Assembly: GCF_009753675.1 (NCBI RefSeq)
Contig: NZ_WQLV01000002.1
Span: 496,001-560,000 of the forward strand
Direction: 5' to 3'
DNA length: 64,000 nucleotides
Source of the DNA: Parasedimentitalea huanghaiensis
Lineage (GTDB): Bacteria; Pseudomonadota; Alphaproteobacteria; Rhodobacterales; Rhodobacteraceae
Shown here: positions 34,009 through 42,960 of the stretch, piece by piece
Layout of the letters: each line of letters opens with the position of its first letter
Position numbering within the stretch: position 1 is the stretch's first letter
Translations under genes and position numbers: made by a program
The notes under the pieces: model-generated
Database searches by the model: none
What the model was told of the DNA's origin: nothing
Seen by the model: only the letters and a program-made list of their open reading frames with translations

Positions 34009-35544
34009 ATGGCCAATCCCAAAAATGTTTTGTTCATCCTGATCGATCAAATGCGGGCTGACTGCCTGTTTGGCGCCATGGCAGATCATGTTAAGCTGCC
34101 AAACCTGCGCTCCTTTATGCAGCAAGCAGTGACATTTGAACGCAATTATACAGTGGTAAACCCCTGCGGCCCGTCGCGCGCATCATTGCTAACCGGGCAA
34201 TATGCGATGAACCATCGTTCGGTTCGCAACGGGACCCCTTTGCGCCACGACACGCCAAACATAGCGACAGAAATGCGCAAGGCCGGATACCTGCCGATGC
34301 TGTTTGGCTATACCGATACCTCGCAAGATCCGCGTGCTCATCATGCCAATGACCCTGCCGTTCGCTCCTATGAATACCAAATGAATGGTTTTCAGGAGAT
34401 GCTGGAGATGCGGATGGAGATGTCTTATCCGTGGCGCTCGCACTTGCTCAATCAAGGGTATCAGTTTGACCACTACCCGGACGTTTACAAACCTGTTTCA
34501 CCGACAGGTGGCACGCCCCGACTGAACGATCCTGCTCTTTACAGCGCTGAACACAGTGACACCGCATTTCTAACCGACCGTTTTCTGGCCACCATGCCAG
34601 CCTATGCGGATCAAAGTTGGTTTGCGCATCTCACCTATATACGCCCTCACCCACCACTGGTGGCACCGGCGCCCTATAACGATATGTATGATCCCGCCGC
34701 GCTCCCGCTACCGGAACGCCTTGATACACCAGATGCAGAAATCACACTCCACCCGTTCTTTGCCCCAACCCAACAAGCCTACACGCCTGCAGATTTCGTC
34801 ATGGGCTTTCCCGATTTGCAGCCGACGGATGACAACATCCAAACCTTGCGCGCGCTCTATCTTGGGCTGGCAACAGAAGTCGACAACCATATTGGACGCG
34901 TCCTGCAGTTTCTGAAAGACAGCGGTCAGGAGGATGACACACTGGTGGTGATTTCAGCGGATCACGGTGAGATGCTGGGTGACCGCCACAGCTGGGGCAA
35001 GTTCTCGGTTTATGACGCAGCCTATCACACTCCACTGATCATTCGCCAGCCGAGCAATGAGGCTCGCGCCGGAGCTGTCGTGACCCAAATCACCGAATCC
35101 ATCGACCTGACACCAACAATTCTGGACTGGATCGGGCAAGACATTCCAAATGCTATGGATGGGCGTTCGCTGCTGCCTTTGCTGCATGGTGAGACCCCAG
35201 CGGATTGGCGGCAATACTCTTTCTCCGAACTCGACTTTGCCAAACCAGGCTCTCCCTCCGAATGGGAGCAAACCCTGGGCACCACCCCCAGTAATTCATC
35301 ACTTGGCATCCTACGTGATGAACGATTTACACTGGTGGAGTTCGCTGCTGATCTGCCCCCGATGCTGTTCGACCACCAAGGCGCGGGTGAATTCGAAAAC
35401 GTCGCAGAAAAGCCCGAGTACCAGAAAGACCTAACGCGGCTTTTGCGGGGAATGCTGAAACATCGGATGCAAAATATGGATCACACTCTCTCTTTACATT
35501 CGATCACCGCAGATGGCCCGCAAATGTATAAACGGCGTTCTTGA
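34009..35544 (+). CDS. Sulfatase-fold hydrolase, phosphonate monoester hydrolase-like
   Basis: 511-residue alkaline-phosphatase-superfamily enzyme. CGPSRASLLTG holds Cys53, the residue normally converted to formylglycine. Metal ligands: the Asp of LFILIDQMRADCLFG, and SADHGEMLGDR. The segments MNHRSVRNGTPLRHD, FGYTDTSQDPR and YIRPHPPLVAPAPYNDMY closely follow phosphonate monoester hydrolase/phosphodiesterase enzymes rather than typical arylsulfatases, as I recall them. Activity on phosphodiesters or phosphonate monoesters is likely, and the adjacent Na/Pi gene agrees. No signal peptide is seen. ATG 34009 has GAAGGAGA upstream. Confidence 0.85.
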   Translation: MANPKNVLFILIDQMRADCLFGAMADHVKLPNLRSFMQQAVTFERNYTVVNPCGPSRASLLTGQYAMNHRSVRNGTPLRHDTPNIATEMRKAGYLPMLFGYTDTSQDPRAHHANDPAVRSYEYQMNGFQEMLEMRMEMSYPWRSHLLNQGYQFDHYPDVYKPVSPTGGTPRLNDPALYSAEHSDTAFLTDRFLATMPAYADQSWFAHLTYIRPHPPLVAPAPYNDMYDPAALPLPERLDTPDAEITLHPFFAPTQQAYTPADFVMGFPDLQPTDDNIQTLRALYLGLATEVDNHIGRVLQFLKDSGQEDDTLVVISADHGEMLGDRHSWGKFSVYDAAYHTPLIIRQPSNEARAGAVVTQITESIDLTPTILDWIGQDIPNAMDGRSLLPLLHGETPADWRQYSFSELDFAKPGSPSEWEQTLGTTPSNSSLGILRDERFTLVEFAADLPPMLFDHQGAGEFENVAEKPEYQKDLTRLLRGMLKHRMQNMDHTLSLHSITADGPQMYKRRS

Positions 35545-35570
35545 CCCAACCCCTGAGCTACGGATTGACC

Positions 35571-35590
35571 TGCCCGACCTTTTTCGGGCA
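35571..35590. terminator. Hairpin after the PMH-like gene
   Basis: TGCCCGA (35571-35577) pairs with TCGGGCA (35584-35590) in the 151-base gap before the glycerate kinase gene. No T-tract follows. It may separate the two genes transcriptionally. TATAAT at 35673-35678, 17 bases upstream of the kinase start, is a possible -10 box without a clear -35 partner. Confidence 0.45.
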
Positions 35591-35695
35591 CAACCTGCCC
35601 AGCATTTAGCGTTAACATTCCCATCCCTGCCGTCAGGTAAGGTGCTCCGACACAGCGGGCGTCAGGATTGGGTATAATTCACGGACGGGACTTTT

Positions 35696-36955
35696 ATGTC
35701 AGATCTTCGCACCACTGCTCTTTCTCTCTTTGACGCAGCAGTGAAACGCGCAGATCCTGCCGCGGCTCTTCGCAGGCAGTTGGCCGATCAACCGCTGCCT
35801 ACCCTACAAAATGGCGGCCGCAACATTGTAATCGCCATTGGCAAGGCCGCTTCACCAATGATGAAAGAGGCCTTGGATCTGATCCCAGAACCACGTGTTG
35901 CATTGTCGGTGACCAACCCAGAAAACCTGTGCGACATTCCCGGCGCCACCACTCTCAGCGGTTCGCACCCGGTTCCGGACGAAGCCAGTGCCGCTGCAGG
36001 ACGTGCAGTTATTGACCTACTGACCTCCGCTACTGACAATGATCGGGTCATCGCCCTGATCTCGGGCGGCGGATCCGCTCTTGTCGTTGCGCCAGCCGCC
36101 GGCCTGACCCTGGACGACAAGGCAGCCGTCAATGAACTGCTGCTGGCCTCAGGTCTTGAAATCAACGACATGAACCTGATCCGCCAACAACTGTCCGCAA
36201 TCAAAGGTGGCGGCTTACTGCGTCATGCCGCCCCAGCCCCGGTCACCGCTTACATCCTATCCGACGTAATCGGCGATGATCTGCGGGCCATCGCCTCTGG
36301 CCCCAGCGTAGCACCCATTGGCACTCCGGCACAGGCGCGCGATGTCATGCAACAGGCCGAAATATGGGACGCAGCTCCTGCATCAGTCCATGCACACCTT
36401 GACGCAACACCTAACCAATACGCCTCTCTTCCTGAGGCATCCAACACCCTGATTGGATCAAACCGCCACAGCCTGCAATCTATGCTCGATACGGCGTCAG
36501 ACTGGGATGCCCAACTGATCAGCGATCAACTAACCGGAGATGTCGAAGCCGCCGCGCAAACCATCCTTGATGCTGCGCTCGCGGCCCCAACCGACAGACC
36601 CGTGGCCTTGCTCTTTGGCGGAGAGACAACAGTGCAAATCAAGGGAACAGGCCTGGGTGGTCGCAATCAAGAGCTGGCGCTCTGGCTGGCGAAACTGGGT
36701 GCAGAACACCTCACCGGAGATTGGCTTTTCCTGTCTGGCGGAACCGATGGCCGCGATGGTCCGACACAGGCCGCCGGCGGGATAGTCACTGCCGAAACCT
36801 GGAACCAAATTCGCAAGAGCGGTGCCAACCCCGATGCCTTACTGGCCGATAACGACAGCAACGCAGCCCTCGCAGCGGCTGACGCCTTGCTGATCACCGG
36901 CGCTACCGGCACCAATGTGGCGGATGTGCAAATTTTCTTGCGACGCCCATCGTAA
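35696..36955 (+). CDS. gckA: Glycerate 2-kinase (MOFRL family)
   Basis: 419-residue GckA/TtuD-type kinase forming 2-phosphoglycerate from glycerate. Seen: RNIVIAIGKAASPMMKEAL at the N-terminus, LISGGGSALVVAPAAGLTLD, IRQQLSAIKGGGLLRHAAPA, and the MOFRL domain (about 310-419) with KGTGLGGRNQELALWLA and LFLSGGTDGRDGPTQAAGG. It may serve glyoxylate/glycerate metabolism, fed by glycolate oxidase (inference from the glcD gene at the window edge). Start ATG at 35696 has ACGGAC upstream, a weak RBS. Confidence 0.93.
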   Translation: MSDLRTTALSLFDAAVKRADPAAALRRQLADQPLPTLQNGGRNIVIAIGKAASPMMKEALDLIPEPRVALSVTNPENLCDIPGATTLSGSHPVPDEASAAAGRAVIDLLTSATDNDRVIALISGGGSALVVAPAAGLTLDDKAAVNELLLASGLEINDMNLIRQQLSAIKGGGLLRHAAPAPVTAYILSDVIGDDLRAIASGPSVAPIGTPAQARDVMQQAEIWDAAPASVHAHLDATPNQYASLPEASNTLIGSNRHSLQSMLDTASDWDAQLISDQLTGDVEAAAQTILDAALAAPTDRPVALLFGGETTVQIKGTGLGGRNQELALWLAKLGAEHLTGDWLFLSGGTDGRDGPTQAAGGIVTAETWNQIRKSGANPDALLADNDSNAALAAADALLITGATGTNVADVQIFLRRPS

Positions 36956-37099
36956 AACGATCCGCGTAGTATTTGCCTTGCCAAGCCGCGCTAAACGATG
37001 AGTGGGATCAGGATGCATTTGCTGAATGGCACCCATTTCAACACTGACACGCAAGGCGTCAACTGAGAGTTTTCACGTTACGACTGCAAGATGTGCGTA

Positions 37100-37534
37100 C
37101 TACAACTCGATCCGGTCCAGTTCGTTCAGGAGATCCAATAGCGCCTCATAGCGGTCTACGCCCATTTTTGCGCGGGTTTCAGCGACCAGCGCCAGACTTG
37201 CTTCCAAGTTGGCAGCAATCACGGCCTCTCCTGCGGCAGTGATGGTAATCACCTGCTTGCGGCGATCCTGCTGATCTCGCGCACGACCAATCATCTGTTT
37301 GTCTTCCAGTTTTTGCAGAATGCGCGTCAAGCTGGGCAGCAACAAACAAGCCTGTTCAGCGATCTGTGTCGGATCAATTGAGCCGCTTTCCTGCACCACC
37401 CGCAGAACCCGCCACTGCTGCTCAGTCAGATCCACGTCGCTAAGAAGGGCTCGAATAGGTCCCATCACCCTCTCACGGGCACGCAGCAGTGCAATAGGCA
37501 AGGATCGGTCGGTGGTGGGAAGAGCTTTTGTCAT
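37100..37534 (-). CDS. hpaR: MarR-family regulator HpaR
   Basis: 144-residue MarR protein matching the HpaR/HpcR branch: LPIALLRARERVMGPIRALL at the start, then LTEQQWRVLRVVQESGSIDP, LLLPSLTRILQKLEDK and the wing RDQQDRRKQVITITAAG. HpaR represses homoprotocatechuate catabolic genes and is released by the aromatic inducer. It is divergent from hpaF with 127 bases between, the expected promoter-operator region. Its start codon lies at 37532-37534. Confidence 0.9.
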   Translation of the reverse strand: MTKALPTTDRSLPIALLRARERVMGPIRALLSDVDLTEQQWRVLRVVQESGSIDPTQIAEQACLLLPSLTRILQKLEDKQMIGRARDQQDRRKQVITITAAGEAVIAANLEASLALVAETRAKMGVDRYEALLDLLNELDRIEL

Positions 37535-37661
37535 GGCTAATTATCACCTTACATGCCCGCAAAGGCAATTGCCCGAATGAAGGAAGTTCAGGGCCAATTC
37601 AAAACTTGACCCCAAATCCTCAAATTGCTACACAAGTTAAGTAATTATCGGGTCACAAGCC
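37535..37661. promoter_or_regulatory. Divergent hpaR/hpaF promoter region
   Basis: 127-base AT-rich gap holding both promoters. TAATTATC occurs twice in direct orientation (37539-37546 overlapping the hpaR start region, and 37642-37649 near hpaF), and AAGTTAAGTAATTATC near hpaF looks like a MarR-type site. These are candidate HpaR sites, not established. Confidence 0.35.
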
Positions 37662-38060
37662 ATGCCACACATCACCCTGGACTATTCGGCCAATCTAGAG
37701 CCGCATCTAGATATCGCTGACTTGTGCGACACCCTTCGTCGAGCCGCGATCGACACCGGCGTATTGCCGCTGGCTGGCGTTCGGGTCCGTGCTTTTGCCG
37801 CCACGCACGTATCTATCGCAGATGGCTCTGACAAGCACAGTTATATCGACATATCGGTTCGCCTGCGTGCAGGGCGGGATCTGGACACCCGCAAACGGGC
37901 CACGGCTCACATATTTGATGCTGCAAGAACATACCTTGAACCGACTATGCAAACCCTCTCTCTCGCGCTGTCATTTGAAATGCGCGACATCGACCCCGAA
38001 CTTTCGCCAAAATGCGGCACCATCCGCGATCACCTGACAAAGGTTGACTCCAATGACTGA
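37662..38060 (+). CDS. hpaF: 5-carboxymethyl-2-hydroxymuconate delta-isomerase HpaF
   Basis: 132-residue isomerase of the tautomerase fold, acting on 5-carboxymethyl-2-hydroxymuconate after HpaE. Begins MPHITLDYSANLEPHLDIAD, so the catalytic Pro follows the initiator Met. HVSIADGSDKHSYIDISVRL is typical. It overlaps the hpaE start by 8 bases. First gene of the hpa catabolic operon. Confidence 0.93.
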   Translation: MPHITLDYSANLEPHLDIADLCDTLRRAAIDTGVLPLAGVRVRAFAATHVSIADGSDKHSYIDISVRLRAGRDLDTRKRATAHIFDAARTYLEPTMQTLSLALSFEMRDIDPELSPKCGTIRDHLTKVDSND

Positions 38061-39564
38061 ACTCACCTCCAATATCGCAAAGTTGAATGGCTATCTTGAG
38101 CGGTTTCGCAAAAATGGCATTCAAAACCTGATTGGCGGCGAAAGCAGAGCTGCCCTGTCAGGTAAGACATTTGAGACGGTCTCACCCACCGACAAGAGCG
38201 TGATCTGCCAGGTGTCGCATGGCGGCGCCGCTGATATTGACACCGCCGCCCAAGCCGCCAAAGAAGCTTTTCCTGCCTGGCGCGACATGCCGGCACTGCA
38301 GCGCAAGAAAATCCTGATCCGCATTGCCGAAGGTATCGAGGCACGCGCCGAAGAGATCGCGTTTTGCGAATGCTGGGACACGGGTCAGGCGCTGCGCTTT
38401 ATGTCAAAAGCGGCGCTGCGCGGAGCCGAGAATTTCCGCTATTTCGCCGATCAGGTGACAGCGGCCCGCGATGGTAAAAACCTGCAATCGCCCACTCTGA
38501 TGAATGTCACCACGCGGGTGCCGATTGGTCCGGTTGGGGTGATCACCCCATGGAACACGCCATTTATGTTGTCTACCTGGAAGATCGCGCCGGCGCTGGC
38601 CTCAGGCTGCACGGTGGTGCACAAGCCGGCCGAACTGAGCCCGCTAACCGCGCGCATACTGGCCGAGATCGCCCATGAGGCCGGATTGCCTGCCGGGGTG
38701 TGGAACCTGGTAAACGGCTTTGGTGAAGAGGCCGGAAAACGGTTGACTGAACATCCCGCAATCAAGGCGATTGCCTTTGTTGGTGAAAGCCGCACTGGTT
38801 CCCTGATCACCAAACAAGGTGCTGATACCCTGAAACGGATGCATCTGGAGCTGGGCGGCAAGAACCCGGTGGTGGTCTTTGATGACGCTGATCTGGACCG
38901 CGCGTTGGATGCGGTGATCTTCATGATCTATTCGATCAACGGCGAGCGCTGCACCTCGTCCTCGCGTCTATTGGTTCAGGACAGTATCGCAGAAGAGTTT
39001 CAGGCAAAGCTGATCGAGCGGGTCAACAATATCCGCGTCGGCCATCCGCTGGACCCCAAAACCGAGGTTGGGCCGCTGGTTGCACAGGAACATTTCGACA
39101 AGGTGACCTCGTATTTCGAGATCGCCAAAGAAGACGGCGCAATCACGGCTGCCGGTGGTGCGGTTGTAGGTAACGAAGGTTATTTCATACGCCCCACCCT
39201 GTTCACCAATGCCAACAACAAAATGCGCATCGCGCAGGAAGAAATCTTTGGCCCGGTGCTGACGGCAATCACTTTTGAAACCGAAGAAGAGGCGCTGGAA
39301 ATGGCCAATGACACCCAATACGGGTTGACCGGCTATGTCTGGACCAACGACCTGACCCGCGCGTTGCGGTTCACCAACCATCTGGAAGCCGGGATGATCT
39401 GGGTGAACTCGGAAAACGTGCGTCACCTGCCAACCCCGTTTGGCGGCGTCAAAGCCAGCGGCATTGGCCGCGATGGCGGCGACTGGAGTTTCGATTTTTA
39501 CATGGAGCAAAAGCACATCGGCTTTGCTCTTGGTCACCACAACATCCCGCGCCTTGGCGCCTAA
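38053..39564 (+). CDS. hpaE: 5-carboxymethyl-2-hydroxymuconic semialdehyde dehydrogenase HpaE
   Basis: 503-residue ALDH that oxidises the ring-cleavage product semialdehyde. GVITPWNTPFMLSTWKIAPA is the cofactor/active-site region, ELGGKNPVVVFDDADLDRAL carries the general-base Glu, and INGERCTSSSRLLV the catalytic Cys. Start ATG at 38053 (MTELTSNIAKLNGYL) overlaps the hpaF stop; a TTG upstream at 38044 is less likely. GRDGGDWSFDFYMEQKHIGFA at the end is characteristic of HpaE-type enzymes. Confidence 0.95.
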   Translation: MTELTSNIAKLNGYLERFRKNGIQNLIGGESRAALSGKTFETVSPTDKSVICQVSHGGAADIDTAAQAAKEAFPAWRDMPALQRKKILIRIAEGIEARAEEIAFCECWDTGQALRFMSKAALRGAENFRYFADQVTAARDGKNLQSPTLMNVTTRVPIGPVGVITPWNTPFMLSTWKIAPALASGCTVVHKPAELSPLTARILAEIAHEAGLPAGVWNLVNGFGEEAGKRLTEHPAIKAIAFVGESRTGSLITKQGADTLKRMHLELGGKNPVVVFDDADLDRALDAVIFMIYSINGERCTSSSRLLVQDSIAEEFQAKLIERVNNIRVGHPLDPKTEVGPLVAQEHFDKVTSYFEIAKEDGAITAAGGAVVGNEGYFIRPTLFTNANNKMRIAQEEIFGPVLTAITFETEEEALEMANDTQYGLTGYVWTNDLTRALRFTNHLEAGMIWVNSENVRHLPTPFGGVKASGIGRDGGDWSFDFYMEQKHIGFALGHHNIPRLGA

Positions 39565-39602
39565 ACAATTCCCGGAAACGCGCGCCTTCGGAGGAGACAT
39601 AT

Positions 39603-40583
39603 ATGCCCATCCCTGCCCCCAATCTCTACCCGCCTTTCAACATCGTACGACTGTCCCATGTCGAATACATGGTCACCGACCTGGCTGCTTCGCGTGCGTT
39701 CTATGTCGACACGTTAGGATTGCAAGTTACCCAAGAAGACGACCAGCGCATCTACTTGCGCGCCATGGAAGAACGCGGTCACCACTGCATTGTGCTAGTG
39801 CAGGCAGACAAGGCCGAGGTCGGAGTGCTCGGCTTCAAACTGTTTGATGACCCCGACCTGGACAAAGCCGCCGAATTCTTTGCCTCCCGCGATCTACCGG
39901 TAGAATGGGTTGATCGACCGCACATGGGCCGTTGCCTGCGCACCCGTGATCCGTGGGGCATCCCACTAGAGTTCTACGTCAAGATGGACCGGCTGGAACC
40001 GATCCATCAGAAGTACAAACTATACAACGGTGTGAAACCGCTGCGTATTGATCACTTCAACATGTTCAGTGCCGATGTGGATGCCTCCGTTGCGTTTTAC
40101 AACGACATCGGGTTCCGGGTGACCGAGTACACGGCGGACGACGAGAGCGGGAAAACCTGGGCGGCCTGGATGCATCGCAAGGGCGGCGTCCATGACGTGG
40201 CCTTTACCAATGGGTTAGGTCCCCGGCTGCATCACACGGCGTTCTGGGTGCCGACACCGCTGAACATCATCGACCTGCTGGATCTGATGTCGACGACTGG
40301 TTACATCGACAACATCGAGCGCGGCCCCGGTCGACACGGGATTTCAAACGCTTTCTTTCTGTATGTGCGTGATCCGGATGGCCACCGGATTGAGATTTAC
40401 TGCTCGGATTACCAAACCTGTGACCCGGACCTTGAACCGATCAAATGGTCGCTGACTGATCCGCAACGGCAAACCCTGTGGGGCGCTGCTGCGCCGCGCA
40501 GTTGGTTCGAGGAGGGGTCGACCTTTGCCGGGGCTGAGACGAAACCAAGTGCCTTGACCGCGCAGCCGATTATTGCACCGTAG
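39603..40583 (+). CDS. hpaD: 3,4-dihydroxyphenylacetate 2,3-dioxygenase HpaD
   Basis: 326-residue type I extradiol dioxygenase (vicinal-oxygen-chelate fold, two similar domains). Iron ligands are expected in LRIDHFNMFSAD (His), RLHHTAFWV (His) and DPDGHRIEIYCSDY (Glu). The N-terminal domain begins LSHVEYMVTDLAASRAFYVD. It cleaves homoprotocatechuate between carbons 2 and 3. Start ATG at 39603 follows GGAGGAG. A 105-base gap with a long inverted repeat precedes the next gene. Confidence 0.95.
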   Translation: MPIPAPNLYPPFNIVRLSHVEYMVTDLAASRAFYVDTLGLQVTQEDDQRIYLRAMEERGHHCIVLVQADKAEVGVLGFKLFDDPDLDKAAEFFASRDLPVEWVDRPHMGRCLRTRDPWGIPLEFYVKMDRLEPIHQKYKLYNGVKPLRIDHFNMFSADVDASVAFYNDIGFRVTEYTADDESGKTWAAWMHRKGGVHDVAFTNGLGPRLHHTAFWVPTPLNIIDLLDLMSTTGYIDNIERGPGRHGISNAFFLYVRDPDGHRIEIYCSDYQTCDPDLEPIKWSLTDPQRQTLWGAAAPRSWFEEGSTFAGAETKPSALTAQPIIAP

Positions 40584-40593
40584 CGAAACATAA

Positions 40594-40659
40594 GGGCAGT
40601 GCCCGGACCGGCGGGTGGGCGTAAAGCGCGCTCCCCGTAGGGAGGTCCGGGCACTGTCC
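40594..40659. repeat. Long inverted repeat between hpaD and the decarboxylase gene
   Basis: GGGCAGTGCCCGGACC (40594-40609) and GGTCCGGGCACTGTCC (40644-40659) match at 15 of 16 positions as inverted arms around a 34-base loop rich in GGCGGGTGGGCG. It lies inside the operon, 11 bases after hpaD. It may be a REP-like element, an mRNA-processing hairpin or an attenuator. No T-tract follows. Confidence 0.7.
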
Positions 40660-40687
40660 GTGCCATAGGCGCGGACCAAAGGATAAG

Positions 40688-42100
40688 ATGATGAAATGGG
40701 ATGAATTTTCCGAATGGGGCCGCCGGGTCGCTGACTGGACACAAGACTACCACCAAACCGTGGGGGATAAACCGGTTCGGGCGATGACTGAACCGGGTGA
40801 TGTGCTGAACGCCCTGCCCGCGACCCCACCAGAATCTGGCGAAGGGATGGAGGCAATCTTCAGCGATTTCGAAGACATCGTGATGCCCGGCATCACCCAT
40901 TGGCAGCATCCCCGGTTCTTTGCCTATTTCACCTCAAACGCCTCAGCCCCATCGGTGTTGGCTGAATTCCTGAGCAGCGCCATCGCGCCGCAATGCATGC
41001 TGTGGCAAACCTCGCCCGCCGCGACCGAGATGGAAACCCGGATGATGGACTGGCTGCGGCAGGCACTAGATTTGCCCGAACCGTTCCAGGGGGTCATTCA
41101 GGATAGCGCGTCATCAGCAACGCTCGCCGCGGTGTTGACCATGCGGGAAAAGGCGCTGAATTGGCAGGGCAATCAACAAGGGTTGTTCAAGCAAAAACCG
41201 CTGCGAGTTTACTGTTCATCCGAAGTGCATACCTCGATCGACCGAGCAATCTGGGTGTCGGGTATTGGCCAACAGAACCTTGTCCGCATCCCGATCAAAG
41301 GTGATTGGCGCGGCATGGATCCGGACGCATTAGAGGCCGCGATCGAGGCTGATATTGCAGCCGGATTGCAACCCGCGGGCCTAATCCTTTGTGTTGGTGG
41401 CACCGGAACCGGCGCAACTGATCCGGTGGAACAGTGCCTTGATATCGCAGAGAAATACGGATTGTATTCGCATATCGACGCGGCCTGGGCCGGGTCGGCA
41501 ATGATCTGCCCCGAATACCGCCATTACTGGCCGGGTGTTGAGCGTGCCGACAGCATCGTGTTCAACCCACATAAGTGGCTGGGCGTGCAGTTTGATTGCT
41601 CGGCGCATTTCCTGAAGAACCCGGATGATCTGGTGCAGACGCTGGCGATCAGCCCCGAATACCTGAAGACACACGGTAAAGACGGCATCATCAACTACTC
41701 GGAATGGTCGGTGCCGCTGGGCCGTAGGTTCCGCGCGCTCAAGATCTGGTTTGTAATCCGAACCTATGGGCTTGAAGGATTGCGGCAACGGCTGCGCAAT
41801 CACGTCAACTGGTCAAACCAACTGCATGACAAGCTGGCTGAAACCGATGCGTTTGAAATCATCACTGCGCCGATGTGGTCGCTCTGGACGTTCCGCTATG
41901 CGCCTGCCGGGGCCAGCGATTTGGATGATTTAAACCTGCGCTTGGTCAATGCCATCAACGATGATGGCCGCATCTACCTGACCCAGACCCGCGTGGATGG
42001 CGACCTGGTGATCCGGTTCCAGGCCGGACAGTTTGAAACAACCGAAACCGACGTGATGGCTGCCTATGATGTCATCACCGAGATTGCGAAAGGCCTGTGA
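40688..42100 (+). CDS. Aromatic L-amino acid decarboxylase (group II PLP decarboxylase)
   Basis: 470-residue PLP decarboxylase close to DOPA/tyrosine/tryptophan decarboxylases. HIDAAWAGSAMICPEYRHYW and FNPHKWL (PLP Lys296) are nearly those of animal AADC. The catalytic-loop Tyr (Tyr325 in SPEYLKTHG) is retained; in aldehyde synthases of this family it is Phe. So it should make aryl-ethylamines from L-tyrosine, L-DOPA or similar. It sits inside the hpa operon (4-base coupling region downstream to the FAH gene), which is unexpected. ATG 40688 or 40691 can be the start. Confidence 0.9.
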   Translation: MMKWDEFSEWGRRVADWTQDYHQTVGDKPVRAMTEPGDVLNALPATPPESGEGMEAIFSDFEDIVMPGITHWQHPRFFAYFTSNASAPSVLAEFLSSAIAPQCMLWQTSPAATEMETRMMDWLRQALDLPEPFQGVIQDSASSATLAAVLTMREKALNWQGNQQGLFKQKPLRVYCSSEVHTSIDRAIWVSGIGQQNLVRIPIKGDWRGMDPDALEAAIEADIAAGLQPAGLILCVGGTGTGATDPVEQCLDIAEKYGLYSHIDAAWAGSAMICPEYRHYWPGVERADSIVFNPHKWLGVQFDCSAHFLKNPDDLVQTLAISPEYLKTHGKDGIINYSEWSVPLGRRFRALKIWFVIRTYGLEGLRQRLRNHVNWSNQLHDKLAETDAFEIITAPMWSLWTFRYAPAGASDLDDLNLRLVNAINDDGRIYLTQTRVDGDLVIRFQAGQFETTETDVMAAYDVITEIAKGL

Positions 42101-42102
42101 CT

Positions 42103-42960
42103 ATGCGCTTTGCCACGTACACAGCAAACGATGAAACATTTTATGGCGCCGCCACCGATGCAGGCATGATAGCCCTGTCACCACAGTTTCCAGATTGGCC
42201 AACACTGCGCGAAGTCATTGCAGCGGACGGCTTGCACCAACTGGCAGTCGCCGCCAAAGGTCAGGAAGTGACCCACCCCAACGGTGGTTTCACCTATCAA
42301 ATCCCAGTTCCCAACCCGCAGCGGATCCTCTGCGTGGGGGTCAATTTCCCGGACCGTAACGCCGAATACAAAGACGGCTCCAATCAGCCAAAACACATGT
42401 CACTGTTCCCGCGATTTCCGTCCTCCTTTACCGGCGCTGAAACGCCACTGATCCGCCCGCCTGAAAACCACACGCTGGACTACGAAGGTGAAGTGGCTGT
42501 CGTCATTGGCAAAGGTGGACGCCGTATCAAAGCCGAAGACGCCTATGATCACATTGCGGCCCTGTCCCTGTGCAACGAAGGGACCATTCGCGACTGGGTC
42601 CGCCATGCCAAGTTCAATGTGACCCAGGGGAAGAACTGGGACAACTCTGGCTCCATCGGTCCTTGGCTTGTGCCCTTTACCCATGCTGCACAGTTGGACA
42701 GCGCCAGGATTATCACGCGCGTAAATGGTGAAACCCGCCAAGACGACACCCTGAACCGTATGATGTTCCCAATCCGCGAAGAGATTGCCTATATCTCGAC
42801 CTTCACAACATTGGAACCCGGCGACATTATCATCACCGGCACCCCAACCGGCGCAGGCGCGCGGTTTGATCCGCCCAAATACCTGGTACCCGGCGACATC
42901 GTAGAGATCGAAGTCGAAGGGATCGGTACCCTGCGCAACACAGTTGAGGACGAGGCATGA
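42103..42960 (+). CDS. Fumarylacetoacetate hydrolase-family protein, likely OPET decarboxylase/HHDD isomerase role
   Basis: 285 residues, single FAH domain. ILCVGVNFPDRNAEYKDG and LDYEGEVAVVIGKGGRRI carry the metal-binding acidic residues, and the end region ITGTPTGAGARFDPPKYLVP is a family landmark. E. coli HpaG is a two-domain protein of about 430 residues; this is a single domain, so the decarboxylation/isomerisation step would need a homodimer or another partner. Start: ATG at 42103; a GTG at 42097 overlapping the decarboxylase stop is possible. Last four bases overlap hpaH. Confidence 0.85.
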   Translation: MRFATYTANDETFYGAATDAGMIALSPQFPDWPTLREVIAADGLHQLAVAAKGQEVTHPNGGFTYQIPVPNPQRILCVGVNFPDRNAEYKDGSNQPKHMSLFPRFPSSFTGAETPLIRPPENHTLDYEGEVAVVIGKGGRRIKAEDAYDHIAALSLCNEGTIRDWVRHAKFNVTQGKNWDNSGSIGPWLVPFTHAAQLDSARIITRVNGETRQDDTLNRMMFPIREEIAYISTFTTLEPGDIIITGTPTGAGARFDPPKYLVPGDIVEIEVEGIGTLRNTVEDEA

